A stretch of 64,000 bases of DNA from Paracoccaceae bacterium (GCA_024304985.1 JAMWZC010000010.1:62001-126000), one strand, 5' to 3'; positions 1 through 9,339 are shown, counted from the stretch's first letter. Translations and numbers: made by a program. Notes: generated from the letters alone by a model not told the origin.

Positions 1-1
1 C

Positions 2-523
2 GCCAGCCTGATCCTGACCCACCGTCTGGATGGCGAGGTGCCGGGCCTCAACGATTTCGTGGCCGAAGATGGCACCGTCCTGCACCCGCCCGTCACAGCC
101 GTCTTCTGGTCCTTCCGCGTGATGGTCGGCACCGGCATGGCGATGCTCGTGCTGTCATGGGCCGCCCTCTTCTTCATGCGCCGTGGCCGTGGCATCGAGG
201 GGCTGCCCCGCCCCGTGCTCTGGGCCTTCCTGCCCATGGCCTTCTCGGGCTGGCTCGCCACCCTCGCGGGCTGGTACACGACCGAGATCGGCCGCCAGCC
301 CTGGCTCGTCACCGGTGTCCTCAGCACAGATGCGGCGGTGGGTGACGTGCCCCCCGCGCTGGTCGCCTCGACCCTGATCGCCTATCTGGTGATCTACGCC
401 GCGCTGCTGGTCGCCTATATCGGCGTGCTGGTCTATCTGGCCCGGCGCAAGGCCAAGGGGCAGTCCACCGTCGAAGCTGGCCGCCCGGTCAGCGGCGCCA
501 TCCAGTCCATCCCGGCGGAGTGA
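2..523 (+). CDS. cydA: cytochrome bd-type quinol oxidase subunit I, 3' part only
   Basis: Only the last 173 or so codons are in the window; the gene starts upstream. Subunit I of the bd (cyanide-insensitive) oxidase carries the quinol site and haems in the inner membrane and reduces O2 without pumping protons. The motif GWYTTEIGRQPW is the signature of the C-terminal part of CydA, and three strongly hydrophobic membrane segments are visible. The frame is open from base 2. It is followed immediately by cydB, the usual gene order for the enzyme. The subfamily (CydA versus CioA) cannot be decided from the fragment. Confidence 0.93.
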   Translation, partial: ASLILTHRLDGEVPGLNDFVAEDGTVLHPPVTAVFWSFRVMVGTGMAMLVLSWAALFFMRRGRGIEGLPRPVLWAFLPMAFSGWLATLAGWYTTEIGRQPWLVTGVLSTDAAVGDVPPALVASTLIAYLVIYAALLVAYIGVLVYLARRKAKGQSTVEAGRPVSGAIQSIPAE

Positions 524-528
524 CCCCC

Positions 529-1542
529 ATGACCGACATGCTTGGCGATCAGACCCTCACCCTGCCCGTGATCTTCGCCGCCCTGATGGGCCTCTCGATC
601 CTGATCTATGTCGTCCTCGACGGCTTCGATCTGGGCGTGGGCATCCTCACCCCTCTGGCGGATGAGGCCCAGAAAGACCGCATGGTCGCCTCGATCGGCC
701 CCTTCTGGGACGCGAACGAGACATGGCTGGTGATGGCCGTCGGCATCCTGCTGGTGGCCTTCCCGGCGGCGCATGGCGCGATCCTGACCGCGCTCTACCT
801 GCCCGTCGCGATCATGCTGATCGGCCTGATCCTGCGCGGCACCGCCTTCGAGTTCCGCGCCAAAGTCGCCCTGCCCAAGAAGAACGCATGGAATATCGCC
901 TTCTTCGCAGGCTCGATCATGACCTCGATGGCGCAGGGCTACATGCTGGGCTTTTACGTGATGGGTCTGGAACACAGCCTCGCCGCGCATGGCTTCGCGC
1001 TGCTCTCGGGCGTGTTCCTGACCGTGGGCTACAGCTTCATCGGCGCCTGCTGGCTGATCCTCAAGACCGAAGGCAGCCTGCAAAGGAAAGCCGTGTCATG
1101 GGCGCGCGGCGGCATCTGGGGCGTGATCCTGGGCGTGGGGGCCATTTCTCTGGCCACCCCGCTGGTCAGCGCCCGCATCTGGGAGCGGTGGTTCTCCGTG
1201 CCCGAATTCTTCCTCCTCGCCCCCCTGCCCCTGATGTCCGTCGCCGTCATCGTGGCGATGTGGGTCGTGCTGCGCCGCCTGCCCACCGAGAATGACAGCT
1301 TCGCATGGCTGCCCTTCGCGGGGGCCAGCGTGCTCTTCGTGCTGGCCTTCACGGGGCTGGCCTATTCCTTCTACCCCTATGTGGTGCCCGAAAGGCTGAC
1401 CATCTACGAGGCCGCCTCCGCGCCCGAGAGCCTCTTCATCATCCTGATCGGCGCATTGGTCGTCTTCCCGATCATCGCGGCCTATTCGGCGCTCGCCTAT
1501 TACATCTTCCGCGGCAAGGCCCGCGACCTGCGTTACGACTGA
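529..1542 (+). CDS. cydB: cytochrome bd-type quinol oxidase subunit II
   Basis: Membrane subunit II of the bd oxidase, 337 residues, with about eight or nine hydrophobic segments. The N-terminal stretch VLDGFDLGVGIL and the following GPFWDANETWLV are the diagnostic CydB motifs. ATG 529 is chosen because GGCGGAG (514-520) lies 8 nt upstream. An in-frame GTG at 520 overlaps the cydA stop and is the alternative. It forms an operon with cydA (5-nt gap). No cydX-like small ORF with a good ribosome site was recognised just downstream. Confidence 0.95.
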   Translation: MTDMLGDQTLTLPVIFAALMGLSILIYVVLDGFDLGVGILTPLADEAQKDRMVASIGPFWDANETWLVMAVGILLVAFPAAHGAILTALYLPVAIMLIGLILRGTAFEFRAKVALPKKNAWNIAFFAGSIMTSMAQGYMLGFYVMGLEHSLAAHGFALLSGVFLTVGYSFIGACWLILKTEGSLQRKAVSWARGGIWGVILGVGAISLATPLVSARIWERWFSVPEFFLLAPLPLMSVAVIVAMWVVLRRLPTENDSFAWLPFAGASVLFVLAFTGLAYSFYPYVVPERLTIYEAASAPESLFIILIGALVVFPIIAAYSALAYYIFRGKARDLRYD

Positions 1543-1558
1543 GCCCGCGCCCTGCAAC

Positions 1559-1587
1559 GGTCACAGCACCGACAAGACGTTGTGACC
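1559..1587. other. inverted repeat downstream of cydB
   Basis: GGTCACA (1559-1565) and TGTGACC (1581-1587) are perfect complements around a 15-nt loop, and two further weak pairs extend the stem inwards. It begins 17 nt after the cydB stop. No T-run follows, so it is not a classical terminator. It may stabilise the cydAB 3' end or be a protein site. This is structure seen in the sequence only. Confidence 0.35.
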
Positions 1588-1638
1588 GGACCGATCCGGG
1601 CGTAAGCTTCCGGCGTGCCGACAGGGATCAAAGCCAAG

Positions 1639-2217
1639 ATGCGCCGCCCCACCAATCCGATGGCAATGACGATGGCGGGGATCGTCGCAGCCTTCCTGTC
1701 GGGGAATGCGCCTGCACAAACCCCTTGCACCACCCTTGCCCTCCCGGTCCTGCGCGTCGATCCCCCTCCCTCCCAATATGTCAGGTTCTGCACCGACCAC
1801 CCGTCCGAATGTGCCCTGACGGGCGCGGCCGTCCTGCCCTTCAACCCCGCGCTGATCCGCCTGTTGTCCAGCGTGACCGCAGCGGTCAACAGCGACATTG
1901 ATCTGGTTCCGGACCCTGATCGCGGGATCGAGGAATACTGGAATCTGCCGCATGACTGCCAAGGTGACTGCGAAGACTTCGCTCTGGAAAAACGCCACCG
2001 CCTTGTCCAGTCCGGACTGCCCAGCGCCTCCCTTACAATGGCCATCGTCCAGCACGAAACGCGGCATTTCCCCCATGCCGTCCTCTTGGTCGAAACCGAT
2101 GCCGGCACCTGGGTTCTTGACAACCTGTCCGACACCGTCATGTGCTGGGATGCCGTGCCCTACCACTTCGACAGACGCGAACAGCCGGGCGGGCAATGGT
2201 TGCGCTTCGCGCCTTAG
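1639..2217 (+). CDS. transglutaminase-like cysteine proteinase (BTLCP family)
   Basis: 192-residue exported protein with a hydrophobic signal region ending near the Ala-rich NAPAQ. The core DCQGDCEDFALEKR holds the predicted catalytic Cys in GDCEDFAL. The later HFPHAVLLVETDAG followed by WVLDN supplies the His and Asp of a papain/transglutaminase-like triad, which matches the bacterial transglutaminase-like cysteine proteinase family (LapG relatives). LapG-type enzymes cleave adhesins, but no LapD or adhesin gene is nearby, so the substrate is unknown. Start: ATG 1639 gives a clean signal peptide; GTG 1615 is an upstream in-frame alternative. It is followed 63 nt later by a beta-lactamase gene on the same strand. 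Confidence 0.8.
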   Translation: MRRPTNPMAMTMAGIVAAFLSGNAPAQTPCTTLALPVLRVDPPPSQYVRFCTDHPSECALTGAAVLPFNPALIRLLSSVTAAVNSDIDLVPDPDRGIEEYWNLPHDCQGDCEDFALEKRHRLVQSGLPSASLTMAIVQHETRHFPHAVLLVETDAGTWVLDNLSDTVMCWDAVPYHFDRREQPGGQWLRFAP

Positions 2218-2280
2218 CCACCGATGGACGGCCCGCGCCTTGCCCGCCATCCGACACGGCTCATCAACAGGAGGGTCGCC

Positions 2281-3081
2281 ATGCGCGCAGCGGTTACTGT
2301 CATCGCCCTCATCCTCTGGGCAACCGCGCCCCTGCCCGCGCAGGCCAGCACCCTCTGCACGCTTCTGACAGACGCGCAGACAGGCGCCACCCTGCTGGAG
2401 CAGGGCGATTGCGCCACCCGCGTCACCCCGGCCTCGACCTTCAAGATCCCGCTCGCCGTCATGGCCTTCGACGCAGGAGTGCTGACCAGCCCCGACAGCC
2501 CCATCCTGTCCTTTCGCCCCGGCGACCCGGACTGGGGCGGCGCGCTGTGGATGCGTGACACATCCCCCGCCGACTGGATGCGTCATTCGGTGGTCTGGTA
2601 TTCGCAACGCCTGACCCGCGCGATGGGCGCCGACAGCCTCACCCGCTACGCGCAGGACTTCGGCTATGGCAATGCCGATCTCTCCGGTGATCCCGGTTTC
2701 GACAACGGGCTGGAGCGGGCGTGGATCGCCTCCTCCCTGACCATCTCTCCACGCGAGCAAGCCGCCTTCCTGCGCGCGCTTCTGCGCGACGCCCTGCCCG
2801 TGACGCGCGCCGCCATGGCCCAAAGCCGCGCCCTGCTTGAAACCCATCAAAGCGCGGGCTGGAACCTGCACGGCAAGACCGGCACCGCCTATCCCCGCCG
2901 TGCGGATCGCAGCTTTGACTATGCGCGGGGCTGGGGCTGGTATGTCGGCTGGGCGACGCAGGCCGACCAGAGCGTGATCTTCGTCCGCCTCACACAGGCC
3001 AGCCACCGCAGGACCGTGTCCCCCGGCATCCTGACCCGTGACGGCTTCCTGCAAGACTGGCCGAACCTCGCCCCCCGCTAG
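2281..3081 (+). CDS. class D (OXA-type) beta-lactamase
   Basis: 266-residue periplasmic serine beta-lactamase with an N-terminal signal peptide ending near AQA. All class D landmarks are in order: STFK (S52, K55; nucleophile and the Lys that is normally carboxylated), SVV (from S103), YGN (Y129), the WIASSLTISPREQ helix, and KTGT (K199). ATG 2281 follows the ribosome site AGGAGGG at 2269-2275. The base composition is like the neighbours, and no integron or IS is adjacent, so this looks like a resident chromosomal gene. The substrate range cannot be read from sequence. A BlaR1-sensor-like origin is excluded because there is no membrane sensor domain. Confidence 0.9.
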   Translation: MRAAVTVIALILWATAPLPAQASTLCTLLTDAQTGATLLEQGDCATRVTPASTFKIPLAVMAFDAGVLTSPDSPILSFRPGDPDWGGALWMRDTSPADWMRHSVVWYSQRLTRAMGADSLTRYAQDFGYGNADLSGDPGFDNGLERAWIASSLTISPREQAAFLRALLRDALPVTRAAMAQSRALLETHQSAGWNLHGKTGTAYPRRADRSFDYARGWGWYVGWATQADQSVIFVRLTQASHRRTVSPGILTRDGFLQDWPNLAPR

Positions 3082-3165
3082 GGCGAAACCCGCCGCGCCC
3101 CCTTCACCGTTCCCCAAATACTCACAACTGCTCAGGGGGCGGTTCAGGCGCGACGGGGCTTTGCG

Positions 3166-5535
3166 TCACGCCGCCTGCGACAGCCCCGTGCCATGCGCCA
3201 GCAGGGTCCATCCGCCCGCCTCATAGCGGCGCACGGCGCCCTCGGCCGCATCCGATGCCATCAGCGCCAGCCAGCCATTGTCGAACAGCGCCTTCACGCC
3301 GGGATGACGCTCCAGAACGTCCGAAATCGCCGCAACCGGGGCCTCGATCATCACGGTCAGCCGCAGCGGGTCGTGGCGCAACATCTCGCCGTCATGCACC
3401 GATTGCCACGGCAGGCCCGCGCGCAGCATCCCGCCATTGCCCTCGATCACCCCGATCCCGCCGGTCACGTTATGCAGCAGCTTGTTGCCCGCACCATAAG
3501 CCGCGGGTGCCACCGAAGATCCGTAATACTGCAACGAGATCCAGCTCGCCACCACCACAGGCGCGGTCATGATCAGTTCCAGCACGCCAAAGCCGGTGTC
3601 CGCCTGCCAGTCATAATCATGCAGGAAGGCCCGCCCGCCCAGATCAACGCCCAGCGTATGGCCGCGCGGGGCCGCGATGAAGGCGGCACAGCCCGCCAGA
3701 CCCCATTCCGGCCGCAGCTCCGACCAGTCACCGCCGCGCAGGGCCATCGCCTCGGGACTGTGCGCCCGTGGCAACCGCGCGGCGCGCTCGGTCCGCGCGA
3801 TGGCCCCGGCCCGGTCCAGCGCCACCCGCAGCCGCGCCAGATCGGCGGCATGCTCCGGCAGGGGCGCATCCTCGAACAGCGTCACCTTGTCCGACACCGT
3901 GTCATGCAGCCCCGCGACAAAGCGCGTCTCCTGCGGAACCTCGATCCCTTTCGCCACCAAGCCCGCGCGCACCGCATCATCGTTCAGCAGCCCCGCCAGC
4001 AGCCGCGCGTTCACATCGCCCGCATGCCCGCCACAGGCCCCGCATTGCAGCGCGCTGGCATGGGGCGCATTGGTCACCCCGGCACCATGCCCCGCGATCA
4101 GCACCAGCCGTGCGAACCCGGTCGTCAGCGACATCGCCCCAAGGATCGCCGCCGCCGCATCGACCTGCGCGGCCAGCGGCAGATCGGCCACCGGGGCCGG
4201 GTCCTGCGCCACCGGCTTGGCCCGCGCCACGGTATCCTTCAGCAGCTTGCCCACATAAAGCGGCCCCGCCGCCTCGACAAAGGCAAAGGCCGAGACCGAG
4301 GCCATGCGGAACCGTCCCCAGGCGCGCGTGGCACGGGCACTGATCCGCTGGCCCAGATCATCATCCGCCCAGCCGCGCGATTCCGTGGCGACACCGGGCT
4401 TCAACAGCACTGGCGCCCGCGCCTCGATCACATCCGAGGCAAAGCCGCGATGCGCCGCCGCCAGCCCGAAGAACCCGGCAAAACCGATGGTCTGGATGCC
4501 CGCATCCACCCCTTCCAACGCCCGCCGGAACACTTCTGACCGCACGTCGATGCAGAAGGCCGCCTGCAACGCCGGTGCCACCTCGACCGCGGGGCTGGGT
4601 TGCGCCGCCAGCCGCGACAGAAGCCGCGCCTCCTCGGACCGCTCCAGCGCATCCTGCAACGCCTCGTCGATCAGATCGTCCTGATCGGGAACCACTGGGG
4701 TTGCAAAGCGGACCAAGGCCCCCTCCCACCCTTTGGCCAATTGCGGGCCATGGGCCTCCAGCAGCAGCATGTCCCAGATCATCCGGATCACCAGCATCTC
4801 GAACAGCACCGTGTCGCGCCCGCCATCCCGCGCTGCCAGCCAGTCGATATGCCGCGCATATTGCCCCCAGCCCTGCAAATCCATCAACAGCCGCTGGAAA
4901 TAGGTCCGCGCGTTCCACGGCGTCACCCCCAGGGCCTGACAGGTCTGGGCAAAGGCCGCGCGCGGGTCCTGCGGCAGCGCCGCGACGCGACCGCATATCC
5001 CCGGCAGACCCGCGATCCCCGGCAAAAGATCCCGGGTCGCGAAGGCCTTCCACGAGGCATAGGCCGATCCATCCGGCGCCGGCCACAAGGCTTGCCCCTG
5101 ATCGAAATGCGCCGCCGCCCATGTCCCGATCCGGTCCTCGACCAGTTCCGCCAACCGCTGCCCCGTCTGCGCCGCAGCCAGTTCGGCCACCGTCGGCAAG
5201 GGCGCGGGCTGCGGCGTGGTCCGTGTCAACGCGGCCTCGATTTCGGCCATGCGCAAACCGCGCGCCTGCGCCGCGGCTTGCAGCGTGGCCCGGTCCATCC
5301 GGCCCTCGGCCAAAGCGGCGGCATAATCCGCCCGGTCGCGGAAGATGCGGATACCCGCCACCCGCGCCAGAAGGGCCGCCGTCTGCGCCCGCCCCTGCCC
5401 GGCCTGCCCCAGAAACGGATTGACCGCGACCGTCGCCGCCAAGGGAAAGGCGGGCGGGATCAGCGTGGCGGCCTCATGCGCGGCGGCAAAGATTTCCAGC
5501 TGAGGCCCGGTGAAAAGCTGCGAAGGGGTCGTCAT
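3166..5535 (-). CDS. dabA: DabA, zinc-dependent inorganic carbon uptake subunit (DUF2309)
   Basis: 789-residue cytoplasmic-face subunit of the DAB dissolved-inorganic-carbon accumulation complex, a beta-carbonic-anhydrase-like protein proposed to hydrate CO2 vectorially with DabB. The expected zinc-site residues are visible: C328 and D330 in AFCIDVRSE, H483 in AGHGAGV and C498 in LQCGACGGH. The spacing of 2 and 15 residues is the same as between the ligands of characterised DabA. It is transcribed with dabB, with 4 nt between the dabB stop and the dabA start. ATG 5535 is preceded by an AGGATGATGCC ribosome site. No truncation is seen. Confidence 0.92.
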   Translation of the reverse strand: MTTPSQLFTGPQLEIFAAAHEAATLIPPAFPLAATVAVNPFLGQAGQGRAQTAALLARVAGIRIFRDRADYAAALAEGRMDRATLQAAAQARGLRMAEIEAALTRTTPQPAPLPTVAELAAAQTGQRLAELVEDRIGTWAAAHFDQGQALWPAPDGSAYASWKAFATRDLLPGIAGLPGICGRVAALPQDPRAAFAQTCQALGVTPWNARTYFQRLLMDLQGWGQYARHIDWLAARDGGRDTVLFEMLVIRMIWDMLLLEAHGPQLAKGWEGALVRFATPVVPDQDDLIDEALQDALERSEEARLLSRLAAQPSPAVEVAPALQAAFCIDVRSEVFRRALEGVDAGIQTIGFAGFFGLAAAHRGFASDVIEARAPVLLKPGVATESRGWADDDLGQRISARATRAWGRFRMASVSAFAFVEAAGPLYVGKLLKDTVARAKPVAQDPAPVADLPLAAQVDAAAAILGAMSLTTGFARLVLIAGHGAGVTNAPHASALQCGACGGHAGDVNARLLAGLLNDDAVRAGLVAKGIEVPQETRFVAGLHDTVSDKVTLFEDAPLPEHAADLARLRVALDRAGAIARTERAARLPRAHSPEAMALRGGDWSELRPEWGLAGCAAFIAAPRGHTLGVDLGGRAFLHDYDWQADTGFGVLELIMTAPVVVASWISLQYYGSSVAPAAYGAGNKLLHNVTGGIGVIEGNGGMLRAGLPWQSVHDGEMLRHDPLRLTVMIEAPVAAISDVLERHPGVKALFDNGWLALMASDAAEGAVRRYEAGGWTLLAHGTGLSQAA

Positions 5536-5539
5536 GGCA

Positions 5540-7090
5540 TCATCCTTTCGACGCGCGCCACTGACCGATCAGCCGGTCCGTCAGCGCATTGAGGTAAAGT
5601 CCGTTCATCAGATGCACCCGCAGGCCCATGGCCGCCGGATGCCCCGCCCATAGCGGGAAAGTCGCCTGCGCGACCGAGGCCAGCCCGAAACTGGCCAGCG
5701 CCAGCACCAGGGTCGCCCAGATCAACCCATCAGGGGCCGGCGGCAGCGGCAGCGTGCCCGCCGCCAGCGCCGTGATCCCGGTCTGCAGCGAGAAATAGGC
5801 CACCGTCGCCGCCCCCGACATCGCCACCGTGCGGATCGTCAGCGGCCACGGCGCCAGATCCGCCAGACCCTGCGCGATCAGATAGGCCACCCCGAAGATC
5901 AGGATCGCCCCCAGCGCCACGGTCTGCGGCGGCTTGTCCATGATCCCGAACAGCACCCCGACCGCGCCATAGATCACGAGCGCCAGCCCAAAGGCCCGCA
6001 TCACCGCGCGCAGATCAGGCACCGCCACCGGACCGGGTCGCCGGATGCGCGCCACCTGCTCGACCGCCCCGCCCGAAGCCAGAAAGGCATGCGCCTTATA
6101 CAGCGAATGGGCCACGATATGCAGCAGGGCCAGCGGGAACAGCGCCAGACCGATCTGCAAGACCATGAACCCCATCTGCGCGCAGGTGGACCAGGCCAGC
6201 GCCGTCTTGACCGATGGCTGCGTCAGCGCCACCGCCGCGCCCACCAGCGCGCTGAACCCGCCGATCAGCGCCAACAGCGCCAGCACACCGGGGGCCGCCA
6301 GCAACACATCGGCAAAGCGGATCAACAGAAAGCCTCCCGCATTCACCACACCTGCATGCAGCAGGGCGGATACAGGGGTCGGCGCCTCCATCACTTCCGT
6401 AAGCCAGCCATGCGTCGGGATCAGCGCCGACTTGAACACCGCCGCCACCGCCAGCAGCAGCGCCGCCAGCCACAGCGTGCCCGGCACCTGCCCCGCCTGC
6501 ACGGTCGCCGCGATCACGCCGATATCGGCCGTCCCGAAGCCGTGGATCAGCACCCCGGCCGCAACCAGCAAGGCCGTCGTGCCCGCAATCCCGCTCAGGG
6601 TCTTTTTCCGCGCCGCCCGCTGCGCGCGGGGCCGGTCCGGATAGAACAGCAACAGACGATGCAGCCCGACACCCACCATAGCCCAGGCCAGCACCAGTTG
6701 CACCAGATTGCCCGCACTCACCAGCAGCAGCACCGCCGCCAGCGTGGCCGACATCGTCGCCATGAAATGCCCCTGTCCGCCCTCGCCGTCCAAGGCGGTG
6801 CGCGCATAGCGCAGCACGATCCAGCCCACAAAGGACACCGTGCCCAGCATCGCGACCGACACGATGTCGATCCGCACGGAAAACGCCAATCCCAGCGGAC
6901 CGGGCAGACCGGCTGTCGACGGCCCCTGCAACGCCAACATCACCGCGGCCCCGACAGCCGCAAGGATCGCCACGCAGGCCGCAGCTTCGGGCAGGCGCAG
7001 CCGCGCGCCCTCGCGCGCCACCGGCCGCAGCACCAGATCAAGGGCCACCAGCGCAAGGACAAGCGGGCCAAGGTAGGGAAGAAATGTCAT
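5540..7090 (-). CDS. dabB: DabB, NuoL/MrpA-like membrane subunit of the inorganic carbon uptake complex
   Basis: 516-residue polytopic membrane protein of the proton-conducting NADH dehydrogenase/Mrp antiporter family, with more than a dozen hydrophobic segments. It includes HGWLTEVMEAPTPVSALLHAG, shown here in family context as the NuoL-like TM7/TM8 region with its conserved Lys/His. Partnered with DabA it is thought to use the proton gradient to drive CO2 hydration. A true respiratory subunit is unlikely because no other nuo or mrp genes are adjacent. ATG 7090 follows an AGGAG ribosome site. It is divergent from a LysR gene across a 95-bp spacer. Confidence 0.9.
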   Translation of the reverse strand: MTFLPYLGPLVLALVALDLVLRPVAREGARLRLPEAAACVAILAAVGAAVMLALQGPSTAGLPGPLGLAFSVRIDIVSVAMLGTVSFVGWIVLRYARTALDGEGGQGHFMATMSATLAAVLLLVSAGNLVQLVLAWAMVGVGLHRLLLFYPDRPRAQRAARKKTLSGIAGTTALLVAAGVLIHGFGTADIGVIAATVQAGQVPGTLWLAALLLAVAAVFKSALIPTHGWLTEVMEAPTPVSALLHAGVVNAGGFLLIRFADVLLAAPGVLALLALIGGFSALVGAAVALTQPSVKTALAWSTCAQMGFMVLQIGLALFPLALLHIVAHSLYKAHAFLASGGAVEQVARIRRPGPVAVPDLRAVMRAFGLALVIYGAVGVLFGIMDKPPQTVALGAILIFGVAYLIAQGLADLAPWPLTIRTVAMSGAATVAYFSLQTGITALAAGTLPLPPAPDGLIWATLVLALASFGLASVAQATFPLWAGHPAAMGLRVHLMNGLYLNALTDRLIGQWRASKG

Positions 7091-7150
7091 GTCATCTGCT
7101 CCTGAAGAAACTGCCCTCAGGTAACATCGCCAGATTGCTTTAAAAAATTC

Positions 7151-7164
7151 ATTGTTTTTACAAT
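7151..7164. promoter_or_regulatory. candidate LysR operator in dabB-lysR intergenic region
   Basis: ATTGT-TTTT-ACAAT is a perfect 5-bp-arm inverted repeat in the AT-rich 95-bp spacer between the divergent dabB and LysR-type genes. LysR regulators usually bind interrupted dyads in exactly this position. The site is only a motif-level prediction. Confidence 0.4.
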
Positions 7165-7185
7165 ATCGTTCTGTTTAGTAAATAT

Positions 7186-8049
7186 ATGGCTGATCTCAAC
7201 TATCATCATCTGCGCTATTTCCGCGAAGTCGCGCATGAGGGAAATCTGACCCGCGCGGCCGGGCGCCTGAACCTGTCGCAATCCGCTTTGTCCATCCAGA
7301 TCAAACAGTTGGAGGATCGGCTGGGCCATCCTCTCTTCACCCGTGCCGGGCGGCGGCTGACTCTGACCGAAGCGGGGCGGATCGCGCTCGACCACGCCGA
7401 CCGCATCTTCGGCGCGGGCGAGGAACTGATCGCCACCCTGCGCCAGACGGGCGAGGCGCGCCAGACCCTGCGCATCGGCGCCCAGTCGACGCTCTCGCGC
7501 AACTTTCAGCTGGCCTTCCTGCGCCCCGCGCTCGCCTCCGGCGAGACCGAGATCATCCTGCGGTCCGGCAGCAATGCCGTGCTGATGGAGGCGCTGGCCG
7601 ATCTGGCGCTCGATGTGGTGCTGACAAACGAGCCGCCGCATCGCGAGGGCGGGCTGGACCTCATCACCCATCGCCTCGACGAACAGCCTATCGGGCTCTA
7701 TGGCACACCCGCGCGCATGCACCATCCCTCACTGGCCGCGATGCTGACGCATGAGCCTGTCATCCTGCCATCCGAAAGCACGATCCGCAGCGGCTTTGAC
7801 AGCCTTGTCGCACGGCTGGGCATCACCGCCCGCATCGTGGCCGAGGTGGACGACATGGCCATGGTCCGCCTTCTGGCGCGCGAGGATGTGGGCCTCGCCA
7901 TCGCCCCCGCCGTCGTTCTGACCGACGAGATCCGCGCAGGGCTTCTGCAATCCGCCCCCTTCGCGCTCGACATCGTCGAAGGCTTCTACGCCGTCACCGC
8001 GCGGCGCAGCTTCCCCCATCCCCTGCTGCGGACCCTGCTGGACGGCTGA
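7186..8049 (+). CDS. LysR-family transcriptional regulator, probable regulator of dabAB
   Basis: 287-residue regulator. The N-terminal winged HTH has the classic LysR form (NLTRAAGRLNLSQSALSIQI, about residues 20-39), followed by a linker helix and a periplasmic-binding-protein-like effector domain from about residue 90. It is divergent from dabBA, the arrangement typical of a LysR regulator controlling its neighbour. LysR/CbbR-type regulators accompany several dab operons, so it probably senses carbon or redox status. That is inference. The effector is unknown. Confidence 0.88.
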   Translation: MADLNYHHLRYFREVAHEGNLTRAAGRLNLSQSALSIQIKQLEDRLGHPLFTRAGRRLTLTEAGRIALDHADRIFGAGEELIATLRQTGEARQTLRIGAQSTLSRNFQLAFLRPALASGETEIILRSGSNAVLMEALADLALDVVLTNEPPHREGGLDLITHRLDEQPIGLYGTPARMHHPSLAAMLTHEPVILPSESTIRSGFDSLVARLGITARIVAEVDDMAMVRLLAREDVGLAIAPAVVLTDEIRAGLLQSAPFALDIVEGFYAVTARRSFPHPLLRTLLDG

Positions 8050-8219
8050 TCCCCGCTGTCAAGGACCAACCCCGCTCTCTGGTTGAGAATTATCCCCCTG
8101 ATCAAGGCGAAGAAACCGTCTGGGTTGAATTGCGTCCCCCCGGCTGGTCGCCTATATACGGCCCGTCCTTGGTCTCGGGACGTCACGAGACCGTGTCCTG
8201 ATAGGGAGAGAGTAACATC

Positions 8220-9317
8220 ATGGATCGTCGTTCATTTCTGAAAACCTCGGCGCTGGGTGGCACCGCTGCCGCCGCAAGCACCCTGGCCGCCCCCGCCATC
8301 GCACAGGGCAACATCACCTGGCGCATGGTCACCACATGGCCCAAGAACTTCCCCGGCCTTGGCATCGGCGCGCAGCGTCTGGCCGACCGCATCACTGCCG
8401 CCACCGATGGCGCGCTGACCGTGCAGCTTTTCGCCGCTGGCGAAATGGTCCCCCCGCTGCAAGCCCTGGACGCCGTCATCGACCAGACCGCCGAGATGAG
8501 CCACGGTGCCGCCTACTACTGGCAGAACAAATCCGTCGCCCTGTCCTATTTCACCGGCGTGCCCTTCGGCATGACCTCGCGCGAACTGACGGCCTGGGTC
8601 CGCCACATGGGCGGTCAGGAACTCTGGGACGAGATCTATGACCAGTTCGGCCTGCAAGGCTTCCTGTCGGGCGACACCGGCACACAGGCCGGCGGCTGGT
8701 TCCGCAACGAACTGACCGGCGTCGAAGACGTGCAGGGGCTGCGCTTCCGCACCCCCGGTCTGGGTGGTCAGGTCTGGCAGAAGATCGGCGCATCCGTGAC
8801 CAACATGGCCGCCGGCGAGATCTTCGCAGCCCTGCAATCCGGCGCGCTCGATGCCGCCGAATTCGTGGGCCCCTACAACGATCTGGCCCTCGGCTTCCAC
8901 CAGGTCTGCAAACACTACTACACCTCCTCCTTCACCGAGCCGGGTCTGGCGACCGAACTCGTCGTGGATAAGGCCAAGTTCCAGGCCCTGCCCGCGAACA
9001 TTCAGGAGATCGTGCGCAGCTGCTGTGCCGCCGAATATGACAACACCGCCGCCGACTTCGCCGCGAACGACCCGCGCGCGCTGCAAACGCTGGTGAACGA
9101 TCACGGTGTGACGCTGCACTCCTCCTTCCCGGACAGCATCCTTGAAGGCGCCGCCAAGGCCGCAGCCGAGATCATCACCGAACTGCGCGACAGCAGCGAC
9201 CCGCTGGTCAAGCGCACCACCGAAAGCTTCATCGAATCGCTGAACATCGTGCGTCAAAAGACCGAAGGCACCGATGCGGGCTTCGTCGCCGCGCGCGAGA
9301 AGTATTTCAAGATCTGA
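8220..9317 (+). CDS. TRAP transporter solute-binding protein (DctP/TakP type)
   Basis: 365-residue periplasmic receptor. It begins MDRRSFLKTSALGG, a twin-arginine signal, and the signal ends near APAIAQG. The body is the DctP fold. The opening WRMVTTWPKNFPGLG and the stretch EFVGPYNDLALGF resemble the alpha-keto-acid / mannitol-chloroaromatic TRAP receptors. Ribosome site GGGAGAGAG precedes ATG 8220. Its partner permease genes lie downstream on the opposite strand, an unusual tail-to-tail layout. The ligand is probably an organic acid (family-level inference). Confidence 0.9.
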   Translation: MDRRSFLKTSALGGTAAAASTLAAPAIAQGNITWRMVTTWPKNFPGLGIGAQRLADRITAATDGALTVQLFAAGEMVPPLQALDAVIDQTAEMSHGAAYYWQNKSVALSYFTGVPFGMTSRELTAWVRHMGGQELWDEIYDQFGLQGFLSGDTGTQAGGWFRNELTGVEDVQGLRFRTPGLGGQVWQKIGASVTNMAAGEIFAALQSGALDAAEFVGPYNDLALGFHQVCKHYYTSSFTEPGLATELVVDKAKFQALPANIQEIVRSCCAAEYDNTAADFAANDPRALQTLVNDHGVTLHSSFPDSILEGAAKAAAEIITELRDSSDPLVKRTTESFIESLNIVRQKTEGTDAGFVAAREKYFKI

Positions 9318-9339
9318 TCCGTTCAGGTCACGCAAACAA

